Below are positions 16,365 to 26,814 of a stretch of DNA of 64,000 nucleotides, in pieces (position 1 is the stretch's first letter; each line of letters starts with the position of its first letter). The notes beneath the pieces are model-generated. The model worked only from the letters and a program-made list of their open reading frames with translations. It was not told the origin of the DNA and made no database searches. The position numbers and the translations under genes were made by a program. Origin of the DNA: Microvirga sp. BSC39 (GTDB lineage: Bacteria > Pseudomonadota > Alphaproteobacteria > Rhizobiales > Beijerinckiaceae); assembly GCF_000739015.1 (NCBI RefSeq), contig NZ_JPUG01000062.1, positions 186,001-250,000 on the forward strand. The letters are read 5' to 3'.

Positions 16365-17468
16365 ATGAAGACCATGACACTCTCGGGACGCCGGCCGCTG
16401 CTCGCGACCGCTGCCGTTCTTGCGCTTGGCGCAGCGGCTCTGCTGACCCAGCCCCTGCCTGCTTATGCAGGCGACAGGGTCGCCGCAGCCACCCCGCATG
16501 TCCACACCAAGACGGATGCAAGCGCGGGTCCCGTGAACATCGTGCGCCTGCCCACCGACTTGCCTGGTCCCATCGGGAAACGTGGCCCGCAGCGCGTCAA
16601 GGTCGATCTGGAAACCACCGAAGTGACAGGCCAGCTGGCTGACGGCACGACCTATCACTACTGGACCTTCAACAACAAGGTTCCCGGTCCCTTCGTCCGC
16701 GTCCGCGTCGGCGACACGGTCGAAGTCAAGATGAAGAATGCCGAAGACAGCCTGATGATGCACAATGTCGACTTCCATGCGGTCACGGGTCCAGGCGGCG
16801 GCGCGAAGGCCACCGAGGCGGCTCCCGGCGAAACCCGCGGCTTTGAGTTCAAGGCTCTGAACCCCGGTCTCTACGTCTACCACTGCGCCACTCCCACGGT
16901 CGCTCAGCACATTGCAAACGGCATGTACGGCATGATCCTGGTGGAGCCGGAGGAAGGACTGCCGAAGGTCGATCACGAGTTCTACGTCATGCAGGGCGAG
17001 ATCTACACCGAGCAGGCCTACGGCACTCCCGGCCACGCGGATGAGAGCATCGACAAGCTCCTCAGCGAACGTCCCGAGTACTTCATCTTCAACGGCAGCA
17101 CCGATGCCCTGAAGAAGAACCCGCTCAAGGCCAAAGTTGGCGAGACGGTCCGGATCTACTTCGGCGTGGGCGGCCCGAACTACACTTCGTCCTTCCACGT
17201 GATCGGCGAGATCTTCGATAAGGCCTATCCGATGGCATCGCTCAGCTCGCCGATGAAGGATGTCCAGACGATCACCACTCCTCCCGGTGGCGCGAGCGTT
17301 GTGGACTTCAAGGTCGAGGTACCCGGCAACTACATCCTAGTCGATCATGCTCTCAGCCGCGTCGAGCGCGGACTGGCCGGCATCCTCCAGGTCGAAGGGC
17401 CGCAGAACGAGGCGATCTTCAAGGACTACAACCCGCAGAAGTCTGCCCAGTCGAAGGGCGGCCACTAG
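16365..17468 (+). CDS. nirK: Copper-containing nitrite reductase
   Basis: This periplasmic trimeric two-domain cupredoxin reduces nitrite to NO. The 367-residue precursor starts MKTMTLSGRRPLLATAA (GGAG 6 nt upstream; an ATG 6 nt earlier is too close to it). The twin-arginine-like leader ends LPAYAGD. Copper ligands are visible: HNVDFHA at about 133 (type 1 His, catalytic Asp, type 2 His), YHCATP at about 172 (type 2 His and type 1 Cys), VAQHIANGMYG (type 1 His and Met), SSFHVIGE (catalytic His) and LVDHALSR (type 2 His). Electrons likely come from the nearby pseudoazurin. Confidence 0.97.
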   Translation: MKTMTLSGRRPLLATAAVLALGAAALLTQPLPAYAGDRVAAATPHVHTKTDASAGPVNIVRLPTDLPGPIGKRGPQRVKVDLETTEVTGQLADGTTYHYWTFNNKVPGPFVRVRVGDTVEVKMKNAEDSLMMHNVDFHAVTGPGGGAKATEAAPGETRGFEFKALNPGLYVYHCATPTVAQHIANGMYGMILVEPEEGLPKVDHEFYVMQGEIYTEQAYGTPGHADESIDKLLSERPEYFIFNGSTDALKKNPLKAKVGETVRIYFGVGGPNYTSSFHVIGEIFDKAYPMASLSSPMKDVQTITTPPGGASVVDFKVEVPGNYILVDHALSRVERGLAGILQVEGPQNEAIFKDYNPQKSAQSKGGH

Positions 17469-17496
17469 AACAGATAAAAAGGAGCGGCCGCATCCC

Positions 17497-17520
17497 TGGC
17501 CCGGGCGCAAGCCCGGGCCA
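17497..17520. terminator. Terminator between nirK and moeA
   Basis: A 10-bp stem TGGCCCGGGC / GCCCGGGCCA closed by GCAA is followed on the plus strand by TTTCGTTT. It lies between the convergent nirK and nap-moeA transcripts and probably serves nirK best. Confidence 0.8.
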
Positions 17521-17536
17521 TTTCGTTTGAGGGATT

Positions 17537-18802
17537 TTAAACTGAGAAACCGTCCCGAAAGGGATGAAACGTGACTTGGTCGCCCTCGGCAACAGGTGCA
17601 TGCAGCGGTTCGATACGCACGAGTCCATCCGCAGCGACGAGGGGTTTGAGCCGGGCCGAGCCTCCACGGCCAAGAATCTCAACCGCCGAGCTGCCGTCGA
17701 TTTGAACGATGCGCGCGGGCGCAAACTCTGTTCGCCCCGGCCGTCGGTTGAAGGCATGCATCAGCGGGAGGCGCATGCCGGAGAGAGGACGTGCCCGGCG
17801 TCCGTCCAGGGCGGCCAATACGGCACTTCCGAGGTGCAGCCATGACACGAGGGCTGCCACCGGGTTACCCGGGAGACCAAGATAGGTTGCCGACCCTATG
17901 CCTCCAACCACCGCAGGCTTGCCGGGCTTGAGCGCAATCTTGAGGGTTTCGCCTCCTCCGCGAGCCCCGACGAGCGCAACCATGGAGTGGTCCTCGTCAC
18001 CAACCGAAACACCGCCCGTCGTGACGATCAGGTCGCAGCAGCGGGCAAGCTCCGAGAGGGCTCCGGCAATCAGTTGCGGATCGTCCCGTACGATCCCCCC
18101 GTCCAGAACATCGGCTCCTGACTCGCGCGCAAGCGCAAGGATCATCGGGCGGTTGGAATCGAAGAACGAGCTTTCGCCCAGCCGCTCCCCGTGGGCCCGC
18201 AACTCGCTGCCCGTCGAGAGAACCCCGATTCGAATCCTGCGCCGGACCCATGTCCGTTCGTATCCTTGTGCGGCGAGCAGCGCCACATGACGGGCATCGA
18301 TGGGCTCGCCCGGTTGGAGCAGCGCCTCCCCGACCTCGACGTCCTCGCCGCGCCTGCGGATGTTGTCACCCGATCTGGCCATCCGGGTCAGGATGATCCT
18401 GCCACTGGCACGGGTGACATTCTCCTGCATCACCACTGTGTCGGCGCCACGGGGGATCCTTGCGCCTGTGAGAATGCGCAGAGCGCTTCCTTGCGGCAGG
18501 GGTAGTTCCTCATCGCCAGCCGCCATGCGGCCGGCGACAGCCAGGGAAGTGCCCGACGGCAATCCGTCACCCGCCCTCAGAGCATAGCCATCCATGGCCG
18601 ACTGATCGAATGGCGGCAGCGGCAGAACCGATACCACCGGCTCCGCCAAGATCCGACCCAGGGCTTGGCCGAGAAGAACCTCCTCGCGCTCACGGATGAC
18701 AGTGGCATATGCCGCCGCCCGGGAGCAGGCCTGCTCGATCGAGATCAGGCCATCGGGACAGTCGCAGGGAAGGGCCTTGGCGGATTCCGTGACCCCGCTC
18801 AA
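17537..18802 (-). CDS. moeA: Molybdopterin molybdenumtransferase
   Basis: MoeA inserts molybdenum into adenylylated molybdopterin, a late step of Moco synthesis, and so supplies the NapA cofactor. The 421-residue product has the family sequence PPFDQSAMDGYALR at about 62, GARIPRGADTVVMQEN at about 113, TTGGVSVGDEDHS at about 264 and LPGNPVAALVSW at about 320. Its ATG overlaps the stop of the upstream DUF4142 gene by 4 nt, making it the last gene of the nap operon. This suggests that it is made when nitrate reductase is needed. Whether it is the only moeA in the cell cannot be seen here. Confidence 0.93.
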   Translation of the reverse strand: MSGVTESAKALPCDCPDGLISIEQACSRAAAYATVIREREEVLLGQALGRILAEPVVSVLPLPPFDQSAMDGYALRAGDGLPSGTSLAVAGRMAAGDEELPLPQGSALRILTGARIPRGADTVVMQENVTRASGRIILTRMARSGDNIRRRGEDVEVGEALLQPGEPIDARHVALLAAQGYERTWVRRRIRIGVLSTGSELRAHGERLGESSFFDSNRPMILALARESGADVLDGGIVRDDPQLIAGALSELARCCDLIVTTGGVSVGDEDHSMVALVGARGGGETLKIALKPGKPAVVGGIGSATYLGLPGNPVAALVSWLHLGSAVLAALDGRRARPLSGMRLPLMHAFNRRPGRTEFAPARIVQIDGSSAVEILGRGGSARLKPLVAADGLVRIEPLHAPVAEGDQVTFHPFRDGFSV

Positions 18803-19347
18803 GGCTTGACCGCTTCGTACATCTTCTGCGCGCCTTCCTGCTGCCGCTGCAACTCGGGAAGGACCTGCTCTGCGAAGCCTTTGATCTCGGCGGAAGAGCT
18901 ACGGCTTGCCGCCTGATAGATCCCGATTTCCTGCCCCAGCGCCTGAAGCTGGATTTCTGCATAGCGCCGGCTGAGCGCGAGGTAGTCGAGCGGCTCCAGG
19001 TTTTCGATGATGACCTGGTGTTCGAACTCCTTCACGGACGGGAGCGGAAGATTGCGCTCCTTGGCGAAGGCCTCGATCCGCTGAAGATGACCCAGCCGGA
19101 ATTCAGCCGCTGTGGCCGCGTAGCTCTTGACCTCGGGTCGCGTCTCGCGGCCGGCTGCCAGCTGGGCCGCCTGGCCCTGCAGGGTCGCCGAGCTGTAGGC
19201 CAGCCTCAGGAACTCCTCAGGCGCGATCTGGCGCGTCTGGCCTGCTTCGCCGGATCCACCCTGCCCTTGTGCCCGAACATTCTGCGTCAGTCCCGGCACG
19301 GTCGCGCCGAGAACCAATGCCATGATGAGAAGTCGCCGGAGATGCAT
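18799..19347 (-). CDS. DUF4142 secreted protein in the nap operon
   Basis: The 182-residue product starts MHLRRLLIMALVLGATVPG with a signal peptide ending near VRAQG. Residues about 45-178 are helical and match the ferritin-like DUF4142 pattern: APEEFLRLAYSSATLQGQAA, then SYAATAAEFRLGHLQ and a C-terminal helix FAEQVLPELQRQQEGAQ. The domain is usually extracytoplasmic and of unknown function. It starts 4 nt after napC and overlaps moeA by 4 nt, so it is translated as part of the nap operon. A role in periplasmic nitrate reduction or stress is an inference from that position. Confidence 0.83.
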   Translation of the reverse strand: MHLRRLLIMALVLGATVPGLTQNVRAQGQGGSGEAGQTRQIAPEEFLRLAYSSATLQGQAAQLAAGRETRPEVKSYAATAAEFRLGHLQRIEAFAKERNLPLPSVKEFEHQVIIENLEPLDYLALSRRYAEIQLQALGQEIGIYQAASRSSSAEIKGFAEQVLPELQRQQEGAQKMYEAVKP

Positions 19348-19351
19348 GAGC

Positions 19352-19969
19352 TTACTGCCATCCTGGGACGCCGGACATGTCCGGCAGGCGATGCGCGATG
19401 CCCTTGTGGCAGTCGATGCAGGTTCTCTGACCGGAGAACAGGAACTGCTCGTGGGCCGACGCGGCACGCGGGTTCTGCTTCGTGAGGTCCATCGACTCGT
19501 CACTGTGACAATTGCGGCATTCCAGCGAGTCGTTCGCCTTCATGCGTGTCCATTCGCGCTCGGCCAGATGCTTGCGCATGGACAGGAACTTCTCCCGCGT
19601 GTCGATGGACCCGAAGATGTGACCCCAGACCTCCTTCGAGGCCTGCATCTTGCGGGCAATCTTGTTCGTCCATTCGTGCGGAACATGGCAATCGGGGCAT
19701 GTAGCCCGCACGCCGGAGCGGTTCGTGAAGTGAATGGTGCCTTTCAGTTCTTCAAAGACATTCGCTTCCATCTCGTGGCAGCCCACGCAGAACTTCTCCG
19801 TGTTCGTGTATTCGAGCGCGGTGTTGAACCCGCCCCAGAAGATCACGCCGGCCACGAAGCCGCCGAGAGTGAGAAATCCAAGGCTCAAGTAGCCCGGCGG
19901 GCTGAGCGCCGTCTTGACCCAGGGATTTCCCCGAAGCCAGCCCCAGGCTCGCGCAATCCTAGATGCCAT
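19352..19969 (-). CDS. napC: Periplasmic nitrate reductase tetrahaem cytochrome c
   Basis: NapC oxidises quinol in the cytoplasmic membrane and passes electrons to NapB/NapA. The 205-residue product has one N-terminal membrane anchor (about 29-50) and four haem c sites: CVGCH, CPDCH, CRNCH and CIDCH, with a distal His in KHLAEREW. Its ATG overlaps the napB stop by 1 nt (TGATG). This is the NapC/NirT family in its normal length and order. Confidence 0.96.
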   Translation of the reverse strand: MASRIARAWGWLRGNPWVKTALSPPGYLSLGFLTLGGFVAGVIFWGGFNTALEYTNTEKFCVGCHEMEANVFEELKGTIHFTNRSGVRATCPDCHVPHEWTNKIARKMQASKEVWGHIFGSIDTREKFLSMRKHLAEREWTRMKANDSLECRNCHSDESMDLTKQNPRAASAHEQFLFSGQRTCIDCHKGIAHRLPDMSGVPGWQ

Positions 19970-20442
19970 CAGTGCCTCCCCCGCGCGGGCTGCCGCTCAG
20001 GCTCGGTGATGGCGTCCATATCGGTGAAGGTATTCTCGACAAGCGGCTTCGCATTCGTCTGCGGCACGTGACAGGCCACGCAGACATAGCGCCGTGGCGC
20101 CAGGCCGCCGAGGGTATTGCCTGCGCGATCCTGGTAGTGCGTGACGCTGATCATCGGCGCCTGGCTCTGCTCGGTGAACTTACGGGCATGGCACGACATG
20201 CACTTGTTCGCATTCAGGTCGACGGCATAGCCCTCGATGGAGTGCGGGATCACGGGAGGCTGATCGGGATAGTTGCGACGCACCCGCACGTCGTCGGTCA
20301 CCTGGCGCTGCATCGGCGGAGCAGGCGTTTCCTTCGTGAACGGCTCGGGTCCCCGCAGGCGCGGCGCGTCCTGCGCAAGGATCGCACCTGCGGCCAGGAA
20401 CGGGCCGATGCCAACCAGCGCTGCAAAAATTTTCCGCCTCAT
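19969..20442 (-). CDS. napB: Periplasmic nitrate reductase dihaem subunit
   Basis: NapB is the small periplasmic cytochrome c partner that feeds electrons to NapA. The 157-residue precursor starts [19 protein letters not shown] with a signal peptide ending ILAQD. It has two haem motifs, CMSCH at about 95 and CVACH at about 133, and the typical [20 protein letters not shown] segment between signal and haem 1. The start ATG overlaps the napA TGA by 4 nt after a GGGAGG site. A longer upstream frame is a shadow of napA. Confidence 0.95.
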   Translation of the reverse strand: MRRKIFAALVGIGPFLAAGAILAQDAPRLRGPEPFTKETPAPPMQRQVTDDVRVRRNYPDQPPVIPHSIEGYAVDLNANKCMSCHARKFTEQSQAPMISVTHYQDRAGNTLGGLAPRRYVCVACHVPQTNAKPLVENTFTDMDAITEPERQPARGRH

Positions 20443-22958
20443 TGCTGACCTCCCGCATCGGCGCTCGCGACCGCCACAACCTTGACGGCGCATTTCTTGA
20501 AATCTGTCTGTTTCGAGATCGGGTCCGTCGCGTCCAGCGTGACCTTGTTGATGAGCTGGCTGGCGTCGAAGAACGGCACGAAGATCAGTCCCGGCGGCAC
20601 GCGGTTGCGCCCGCGCGTCTCGATGCGGCTGCGGATTTCCCCACGCCGAGAGACGACCTTCACCTCCTGCCCCCGCCTGAGACCGCGCTTGGCGGCGTCG
20701 TCCGGATGCATGAACACGACGGCTCCCGAGAAGGCCTTGTAGAGCTCTGGAACGCGCAAGGTCATGGAGCCCGAATGCCAGTGCTCGAGCACACGGCCCG
20801 TGACGAGCCACATATCGTATTCGGCATCGGGGGACTCGGCCGGCGGCTCGTAGGGAGCGCCCATGATGTTGGCGCGCTTGTCGGGGTTGCCGTAGAACTG
20901 CACTCCGCTGCCCTTCTCGACATAAGGGTCGTAGCCCTCGCGGTAGCGCCAGCGCGTCTCCTGGCCGTTCACGACAGGCCAGCGCAATCCGCGAACCTGA
21001 TGGTACGTGTCGAAAGGTGCGTAGTCGTGCCCATGACCGGCGCCGAAGCGGGAGAATTCCTCGAACAGACCTTTCTGGACGTAGAAGCCGAACTCTTTCG
21101 ATTCACGGTTTTCATAAGTCGGATCGAGTTCCGACACCGGGAACTTATCCACGTTGCCGTTTCTGAAGAGAACGTCGAACAGGCTCTTGCCCTTGTACTC
21201 CGGATGGGCTTCGAGGATTTCCTTTGTCCATACTTCGTCGGTGGTGAAGCGCTTCGAGAACTCCATCAGCTGCCAGAGGTCGGAACGAGCCTCGCCTGGC
21301 GCGTTGACAAGCTGGTGCCAGAAGTGGGTGCGCCGCTCCGCGTTGCCATAGGCGCCCTCCTTTTCCACCCACATGGCGGCTGGCAGGATCAAGTCCGCCG
21401 CGATGGCGGTCACAGTCGGATAGGCATCCGATACGACGATGAAATTCGCCGGATTACGATAGCCCGGGTAGGTCTCGTTGTTGGTGTTCGGCGCCGTCTG
21501 GAGGTTGTTGTTGACCATGATCCAGTAGGCGTTGAGCTTGCCGTCCTTCAGCATGCGATCCTGCTGCACGGCGTGGTAGCCGACCTTTGCGGGCAGAAGG
21601 CCATGCGGCAGCTTCCAGATCTCCTCCGCGTGCTTGCGGTGCTCGGGGTTCGCGACCTGCATGTCGGCCGGCAGGCGGTGGCTGAAGGTGCCGACCTCGC
21701 GCGCCGTGCCGCAGGCCGATGGCTGGCCTGTGAGCGAGAACGGCGAGTTGCCGGGCTCCGAAATCTTGCCCGTGAGCAGGTGCAGGTTGTAGACCATGTG
21801 GTTGGCCCACACGCCGCGAACGTGCTGGTTGAAGCCCATGGTCCACAGCGACATCACCTTGGTCTTCGGGTCGGCATAGATGCGCGCCAAGGCTTCAAGC
21901 TGCTGCTTGGGCACGCCCGACAGTTCCGAGGCCTTCTCGACCGTGTACTGGCTCATGAGCTTCGCATATTCCTCGAAGCTCGTGGGGTTGGAGACCTGCG
22001 CGTCGTTGGCGTGCTGCGCCCGCTGCTCCAGAACGTTGTCGGGCCGCAGGCCGTAGCCGATATCGGTATTCGCCAGCCTGAAGTTGCAGTGCTTTTCCAC
22101 GAACTCGCGACTCACTGCGCCGTTCTGAATGATGTAGTTCGCGATGTAGTTCAGGATCGCGAGGTCCGAGTTCGGCTTGAAGATCACCGACATGTCGGAC
22201 AGGTCCGTTGTCCGATGCTCGTAGGTGGAGAGCGTCGCGATCTTCACATGCGGATGGCTCAAGCGGCGGTCGGTGACCCGGGTCCACAGGATCGGGTGCA
22301 TCTCGGCCATGTTCGATCCCCAGAGCACGAAGGCATCGGCATTCTCGAAGTCATCGTAGCAGCCCATCGGCTCGTCCATGCCGAAGGTGCGGATGAAAGC
22401 GACGGCAGCGGAGGCCATGCAGTGGCGGGCGTTCGGATCGAGGTTGTTGGAGCGGAAGCCTGCCCGCATCAGTTTGGAGGCCGCATAGCCTTCCCACATG
22501 GTCCACTGGCCGGAGCCGAACATGCCGATGGCTTCAGGCCCTTTTTCCTTAAGAACCTTCTTCCATTGCCTGGCCATCTCGTCGAAAGCCCGATCCCATG
22601 ATACGGGCTGGAACTCGCCATCCTTGGCGAACTGGCCGTTCTTCATGCGCATGAGCGGCTGCGTGAGGCGGTCGTTGCCGTACATGATCTTGGACAGGAA
22701 GTAGCCCTTCACGCAGTTGAGGCCGCGATTGACCTCCGCCTGCATGTCGCCGTGGGTGGCGACGACGCGCCCCTCCTTCACGCCGACCATCACGCCGCAT
22801 CCCGTGCCGCAGAAGCGGCACGGCGCCTTCGACCATTGAAGCTGGATGTCCTCGCCGGTCGGGATGTTCTGAGCCTCGGCGGGGATTGAAACGCCGGCTG
22901 CTGCTGCGGCTGCTGCAGCGGCCTGGGTTTTCAGGATGGTACGACGCGTGACGTCCAT
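20439..22958 (-). CDS. napA: Periplasmic nitrate reductase catalytic subunit
   Basis: NapA carries bis-MGD molybdenum and a 4Fe-4S cluster and reduces nitrate to nitrite in the periplasm. The 839-residue precursor starts [17 protein letters not shown] with a Tat leader. The Fe-S motif [10 protein letters not shown] is at about 46 with its fourth Cys in GLNCVKGYF. The molybdenum-ligand Cys lies in [10 protein letters not shown] at about 178. Molybdopterin-binding blocks follow through the C-terminal [11 protein letters not shown] region. ATG 22958 has GGGAG upstream, and it starts 4 nt after napD. A longer frame to 23063 runs through napD. Confidence 0.97.
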   Translation of the reverse strand: MDVTRRTILKTQAAAAAAAAAGVSIPAEAQNIPTGEDIQLQWSKAPCRFCGTGCGVMVGVKEGRVVATHGDMQAEVNRGLNCVKGYFLSKIMYGNDRLTQPLMRMKNGQFAKDGEFQPVSWDRAFDEMARQWKKVLKEKGPEAIGMFGSGQWTMWEGYAASKLMRAGFRSNNLDPNARHCMASAAVAFIRTFGMDEPMGCYDDFENADAFVLWGSNMAEMHPILWTRVTDRRLSHPHVKIATLSTYEHRTTDLSDMSVIFKPNSDLAILNYIANYIIQNGAVSREFVEKHCNFRLANTDIGYGLRPDNVLEQRAQHANDAQVSNPTSFEEYAKLMSQYTVEKASELSGVPKQQLEALARIYADPKTKVMSLWTMGFNQHVRGVWANHMVYNLHLLTGKISEPGNSPFSLTGQPSACGTAREVGTFSHRLPADMQVANPEHRKHAEEIWKLPHGLLPAKVGYHAVQQDRMLKDGKLNAYWIMVNNNLQTAPNTNNETYPGYRNPANFIVVSDAYPTVTAIAADLILPAAMWVEKEGAYGNAERRTHFWHQLVNAPGEARSDLWQLMEFSKRFTTDEVWTKEILEAHPEYKGKSLFDVLFRNGNVDKFPVSELDPTYENRESKEFGFYVQKGLFEEFSRFGAGHGHDYAPFDTYHQVRGLRWPVVNGQETRWRYREGYDPYVEKGSGVQFYGNPDKRANIMGAPYEPPAESPDAEYDMWLVTGRVLEHWHSGSMTLRVPELYKAFSGAVVFMHPDDAAKRGLRRGQEVKVVSRRGEIRSRIETRGRNRVPPGLIFVPFFDASQLINKVTLDATDPISKQTDFKKCAVKVVAVASADAGGQQ

Positions 22959-22962
22959 GGGT

Positions 22963-23220
22963 TTACTCCCGCTCTTGGACTGGCTCGAAATGGTGGAAGA
23001 CAAGGGTGGCGGCGAGAACGCCGTCAAGAAGCTGGATGGCATTGATGCGCTCGACGACCTCACTCTCAGTGTCGGTCTCGAGCGTGACGATCAACTTGCC
23101 GCTTTCCATGCCGCCATGAACCTCTGCTCCCTCGATCGAACGAAGGCTTTCGAGGATCGACTGAACCCGGTCGGGACGGCTGTGGACGACGAGACTGGAG
23201 ATGTGACACTCGGCGCTCAT
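22963..23220 (-). CDS. napD: NapD, NapA-specific chaperone
   Basis: NapD binds the Tat leader of NapA and holds it until the cofactor is inserted. The 85-residue protein has the ferredoxin-like pattern of the family: [17 protein letters not shown] at the N-terminus, then [18 protein letters not shown] and a C-terminal [15 protein letters not shown]. It overlaps napF by 4 nt and sits between napF and napA as in other alphaproteobacterial nap operons. Confidence 0.95.
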   Translation of the reverse strand: MSAECHISSLVVHSRPDRVQSILESLRSIEGAEVHGGMESGKLIVTLETDTESEVVERINAIQLLDGVLAATLVFHHFEPVQERE

Positions 23221-23504
23221 GAGACCCTCTCAATGTTGGAAAGACTCATGGCGTTGGCTGGACAGGCCTGGGAGCAGTCACCGCAACCGGTGCAGGCATC
23301 GGCGATGATCCTGGGGCGGGCCCCGCCGACGGCGAGTTCGAACCGCACGGCACCGGTCGGACATGCATCGCGGCAGCTCATGCAGGCAATTCCCTGGAAG
23401 GTGAAACAGGATTGGCCGATCACGGCCACGGGCGGCCTGGATGGTTCGGCGGCAAACCCGCCGAGAAGAAAGTTGCGGCGCTTGAGGTCCGGGGTCTCGG
23501 CCAT
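23217..23504 (-). CDS. napF: Short NapF-like ferredoxin
   Basis: NapF is a cytoplasmic Fe-S protein that helps NapA maturation. This copy is only 95 residues, while usual NapF is about 160. It has the N-terminal DLKRRNFLLGGF, then jumps to VIGQSCFTFQGIACMSCRDACP (written here as CFTFQGIACMSCRDACP), one cluster, and a last complete cluster CTGCGDCSQACPANAM. The two N-terminal clusters of full-length NapF are absent, with no frame break visible. The GGGAG site before ATG 23502-23504 is good. The gene starts 13 nt after napE. It is either a lineage-specific short NapF or an internal deletion. Confidence 0.85.
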   Translation of the reverse strand: MAETPDLKRRNFLLGGFAAEPSRPPVAVIGQSCFTFQGIACMSCRDACPTGAVRFELAVGGARPRIIADACTGCGDCSQACPANAMSLSNIERVS

Positions 23505-23517
23505 CGCGAGGCTCCCG

Positions 23518-23682
23518 TCAGACCGGACCGGGCGGTCCAGTGAACAGGTAGTACATCCAGACTATGAAACCCCAGCCCGCAACGACACCGACGGCAATGA
23601 AGGGCCAGATCAGGACAGCCAGAATGAGGAACGTAAGTGCCTCACGTCTTTTATTGCCCGCTTCCAGTGGTTCTGATTTCAT
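23518..23682 (-). CDS. napE: NapE, small membrane protein of the nap operon
   Basis: The 54-residue product starts MKSEPLEAGNKRREALTF and has a single membrane segment at about 17-46 (LILAVLIWPFIAVGVVAGWG), ending YYLFTGPPGPV. This matches the short NapE family, whose role is not established. It is the first gene of the nap operon, 13 nt before napF. The FNR box is 74 nt upstream. The frame is shorter than typical ORF cut-offs and is easy to miss. Confidence 0.9.
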   Translation of the reverse strand: MKSEPLEAGNKRREALTFLILAVLIWPFIAVGVVAGWGFIVWMYYLFTGPPGPV

Positions 23683-23756
23683 TCTTGCGGTCTTCCAAGA
23701 AAGGAACCTGGAGTGGTTCCAAACTGATGGAGTACAGCAAAGTTCCGCTGCGCGAT

Positions 23757-23770
23757 TTGATCGACATCAA
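23757..23770. promoter_or_regulatory. Canonical FNR/FixK box upstream of nap
   Basis: TTGATCGACATCAA is an exact match to TTGAT-N4-ATCAA, 75 nt before the napE start. It is the best FNR-type site in the window and implies oxygen-responsive control of the napEFDABC-DUF4142-moeA operon. Confidence 0.8.
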
Positions 23771-24465
23771 AGGGTACGATTTTATGATGTGCTCAGAGAG
23801 GAGGATGATCTCCTCGACGAGGCTATGATCCGCCTCGCCTGACGATTGCCATTCACCTGATGAGATTCGCCAAGGCGAAGCTGAATGTCGCCATGCTCAC
23901 CAGGAACCAAGGCCACCATGTCGGAGGAGTTCTGTCACTTCTGTCGATCATAATCGCACCTAATCTCATCGAGGTTCAAAATTTGCCCGATGGCAGCGGA
24001 CGTGACTTTGATCTGAGGCAAGGAATATTGAATCGATCCGCCGTCCGGCGTGGGCGGGGTACAGGCTCCCCCACAAAGATGAAATGCTGTTATGCACGGC
24101 CCTGAGACAAGCGCGGCCCGGCACCGCGCTGTGAATACGGAGTGGCATCCTTGCCTGAATCACGGCCACGAAGAACAGGGCGCCGGAGGCAGTCCAGGAG
24201 CCACGTTGCGATACGATTGAAGCTAAGCTGGCGGTGACCAGCACTTGGCCGGCAGGTCCGCTCGCCCTGCGAAGGCCTTTGAGAGCTCCTTGCAATCATT
24301 CCTGCCTGAAACCGCCACCGGCTGTGTCATGAGGCTCTGCGCCCCTGGGCCGAGCAGTCTCCAAAGCGCAGCTTTGGGGTAGCCCATCGGATCCAGCCCC
24401 ACTAGGAGTGGACCGGACGCCTGGCGGCATCCAACCTACGATAACTATGATTTTCTTGCAGAATT
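23771..24465. other. Intergenic region with no gene recognised
   Basis: About 700 nt between the nap promoter and tRNA-Lys hold only short ORFs with no ribosome site and no sequence that I recognise. A 109-residue minus-strand frame near 23966-24295 has one hydrophobic stretch but poor coding character. Decayed gene remnants are possible. Confidence 0.5.
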
Positions 24466-24541
<76 letters not shown>

Positions 24542-24794
24542 GTCGCCGAAGCGAATTCAGCGGCGCGATGTCCGCTGAAGAGGCCGTGCGTGTAACAAAC
24601 CGGATGGGGCCTGTCTAGCCCTGTGGGTAAGGTTTTCCGCTCAAGCGAAGGATTTTCGCAATAGCCTGGGGTACGGGCTGGTTTTGCTGCCCTATTCAGC
24701 TTCGAACCAGTCCGACCGAGCCTGCAAAGGCCGTGCAAAAGGCGCGCGGCCCGAACCCCCAAGCCTGAGGGTTCGATATGCTGGCATATGCAAG

Positions 24795-24820
24795 AAAGAG
24801 GCCCACGAAGCGGGCCCTTT
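24795..24820 (-). terminator. Terminator after leuA
   Basis: A 9-bp stem AAAGGGCCC / GGGCC(T)CTTT with one bulge and a 7-nt loop lies 8 nt past the leuA stop, with a U-rich 3' side on the minus-strand transcript. Confidence 0.75.
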
Positions 24821-24828
24821 CCGTCCTA

Positions 24829-26391
<1,563 letters not shown>

Positions 26392-26412
26392 CAGTTTAGT
26401 CCTTCTTGGGAG

Positions 26413-26493
26413 GAGCCTTAGGGCTCAAGGTTGTTCCTGCTTGTCCAGAACCCCTGAGAGCCCAGGCGGCAACGCCCAGCCGACCCTCAGGGG
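26413..26493 (-). promoter_or_regulatory. Competing stem-loops of the leuA leader (attenuator)
   Basis: Three mutually exclusive pairings are visible on the transcript. CCCCTGAG (over the leader stop codon) pairs with CTCAGGGG. GGGCTC (26463-26458) can pair with GAGCCC (26426-26421). GAGCC pairs with GGCTC in a CTAA-looped hairpin (26413-26426). The last hairpin has no U-run but sits just before the leuA ribosome site, so control may act on translation or through Rho. Confidence 0.6.
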
Positions 26494-26555
26494 CAGCTAA
26501 GGAGAAGGAGGCCAAGAAGGCGCGCGCGACCGGCCGCGAGAGCGGTGCCGTTCAT
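26487..26555 (-). CDS. leuL: Leucine-rich leader peptide of leuA
   Basis: The 22-residue frame starts MNGTALAAGRARLLGLLLL and ends SCP and TGA at 26487. Six of the seven residues at 13-19 are leucine, an attenuation-type run. An in-frame ATG at 26582 would give 31 residues and has GGAGG about 13 nt upstream, so the start is uncertain. It lies about 95 nt upstream of leuA on the same strand. The symbol is functional and not based on a database match. Confidence 0.7.
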   Translation of the reverse strand: MNGTALAAGRARLLGLLLLSCP

Positions 26556-26814
26556 CCTTGCGCTGGGGGAGCCGATGATCATCGCTGCCCAAATCCTCCA
26601 TGGCCGCGGGCTTTGAGCCGCGAACAACGGGGTCGTTTGTAACGGCGCTCCTCTCGAATGGCAAGCCGTTGAAACAAACGAAAAGAGAAGGCTCGACTAT
26701 TGGATGGGTTATGACTCGAAGCGCGACAGGACTGGTCTCCCGGGAAAGCGCCCTAGAACAGACGAAGCTTGGCCTTTATTCCTCGCTCGCGAGGCCCATC
26801 AAGGAGATGCTCCC

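Noticed and set aside
22963-23220. A possible CRISPR-like or phage feature near nap or in the 23771-24465 gap
   Set aside because: No direct repeats with spacers, integrase or phage-like genes are visible there. The tRNA-Lys 3' end has no recognisable attachment duplication.
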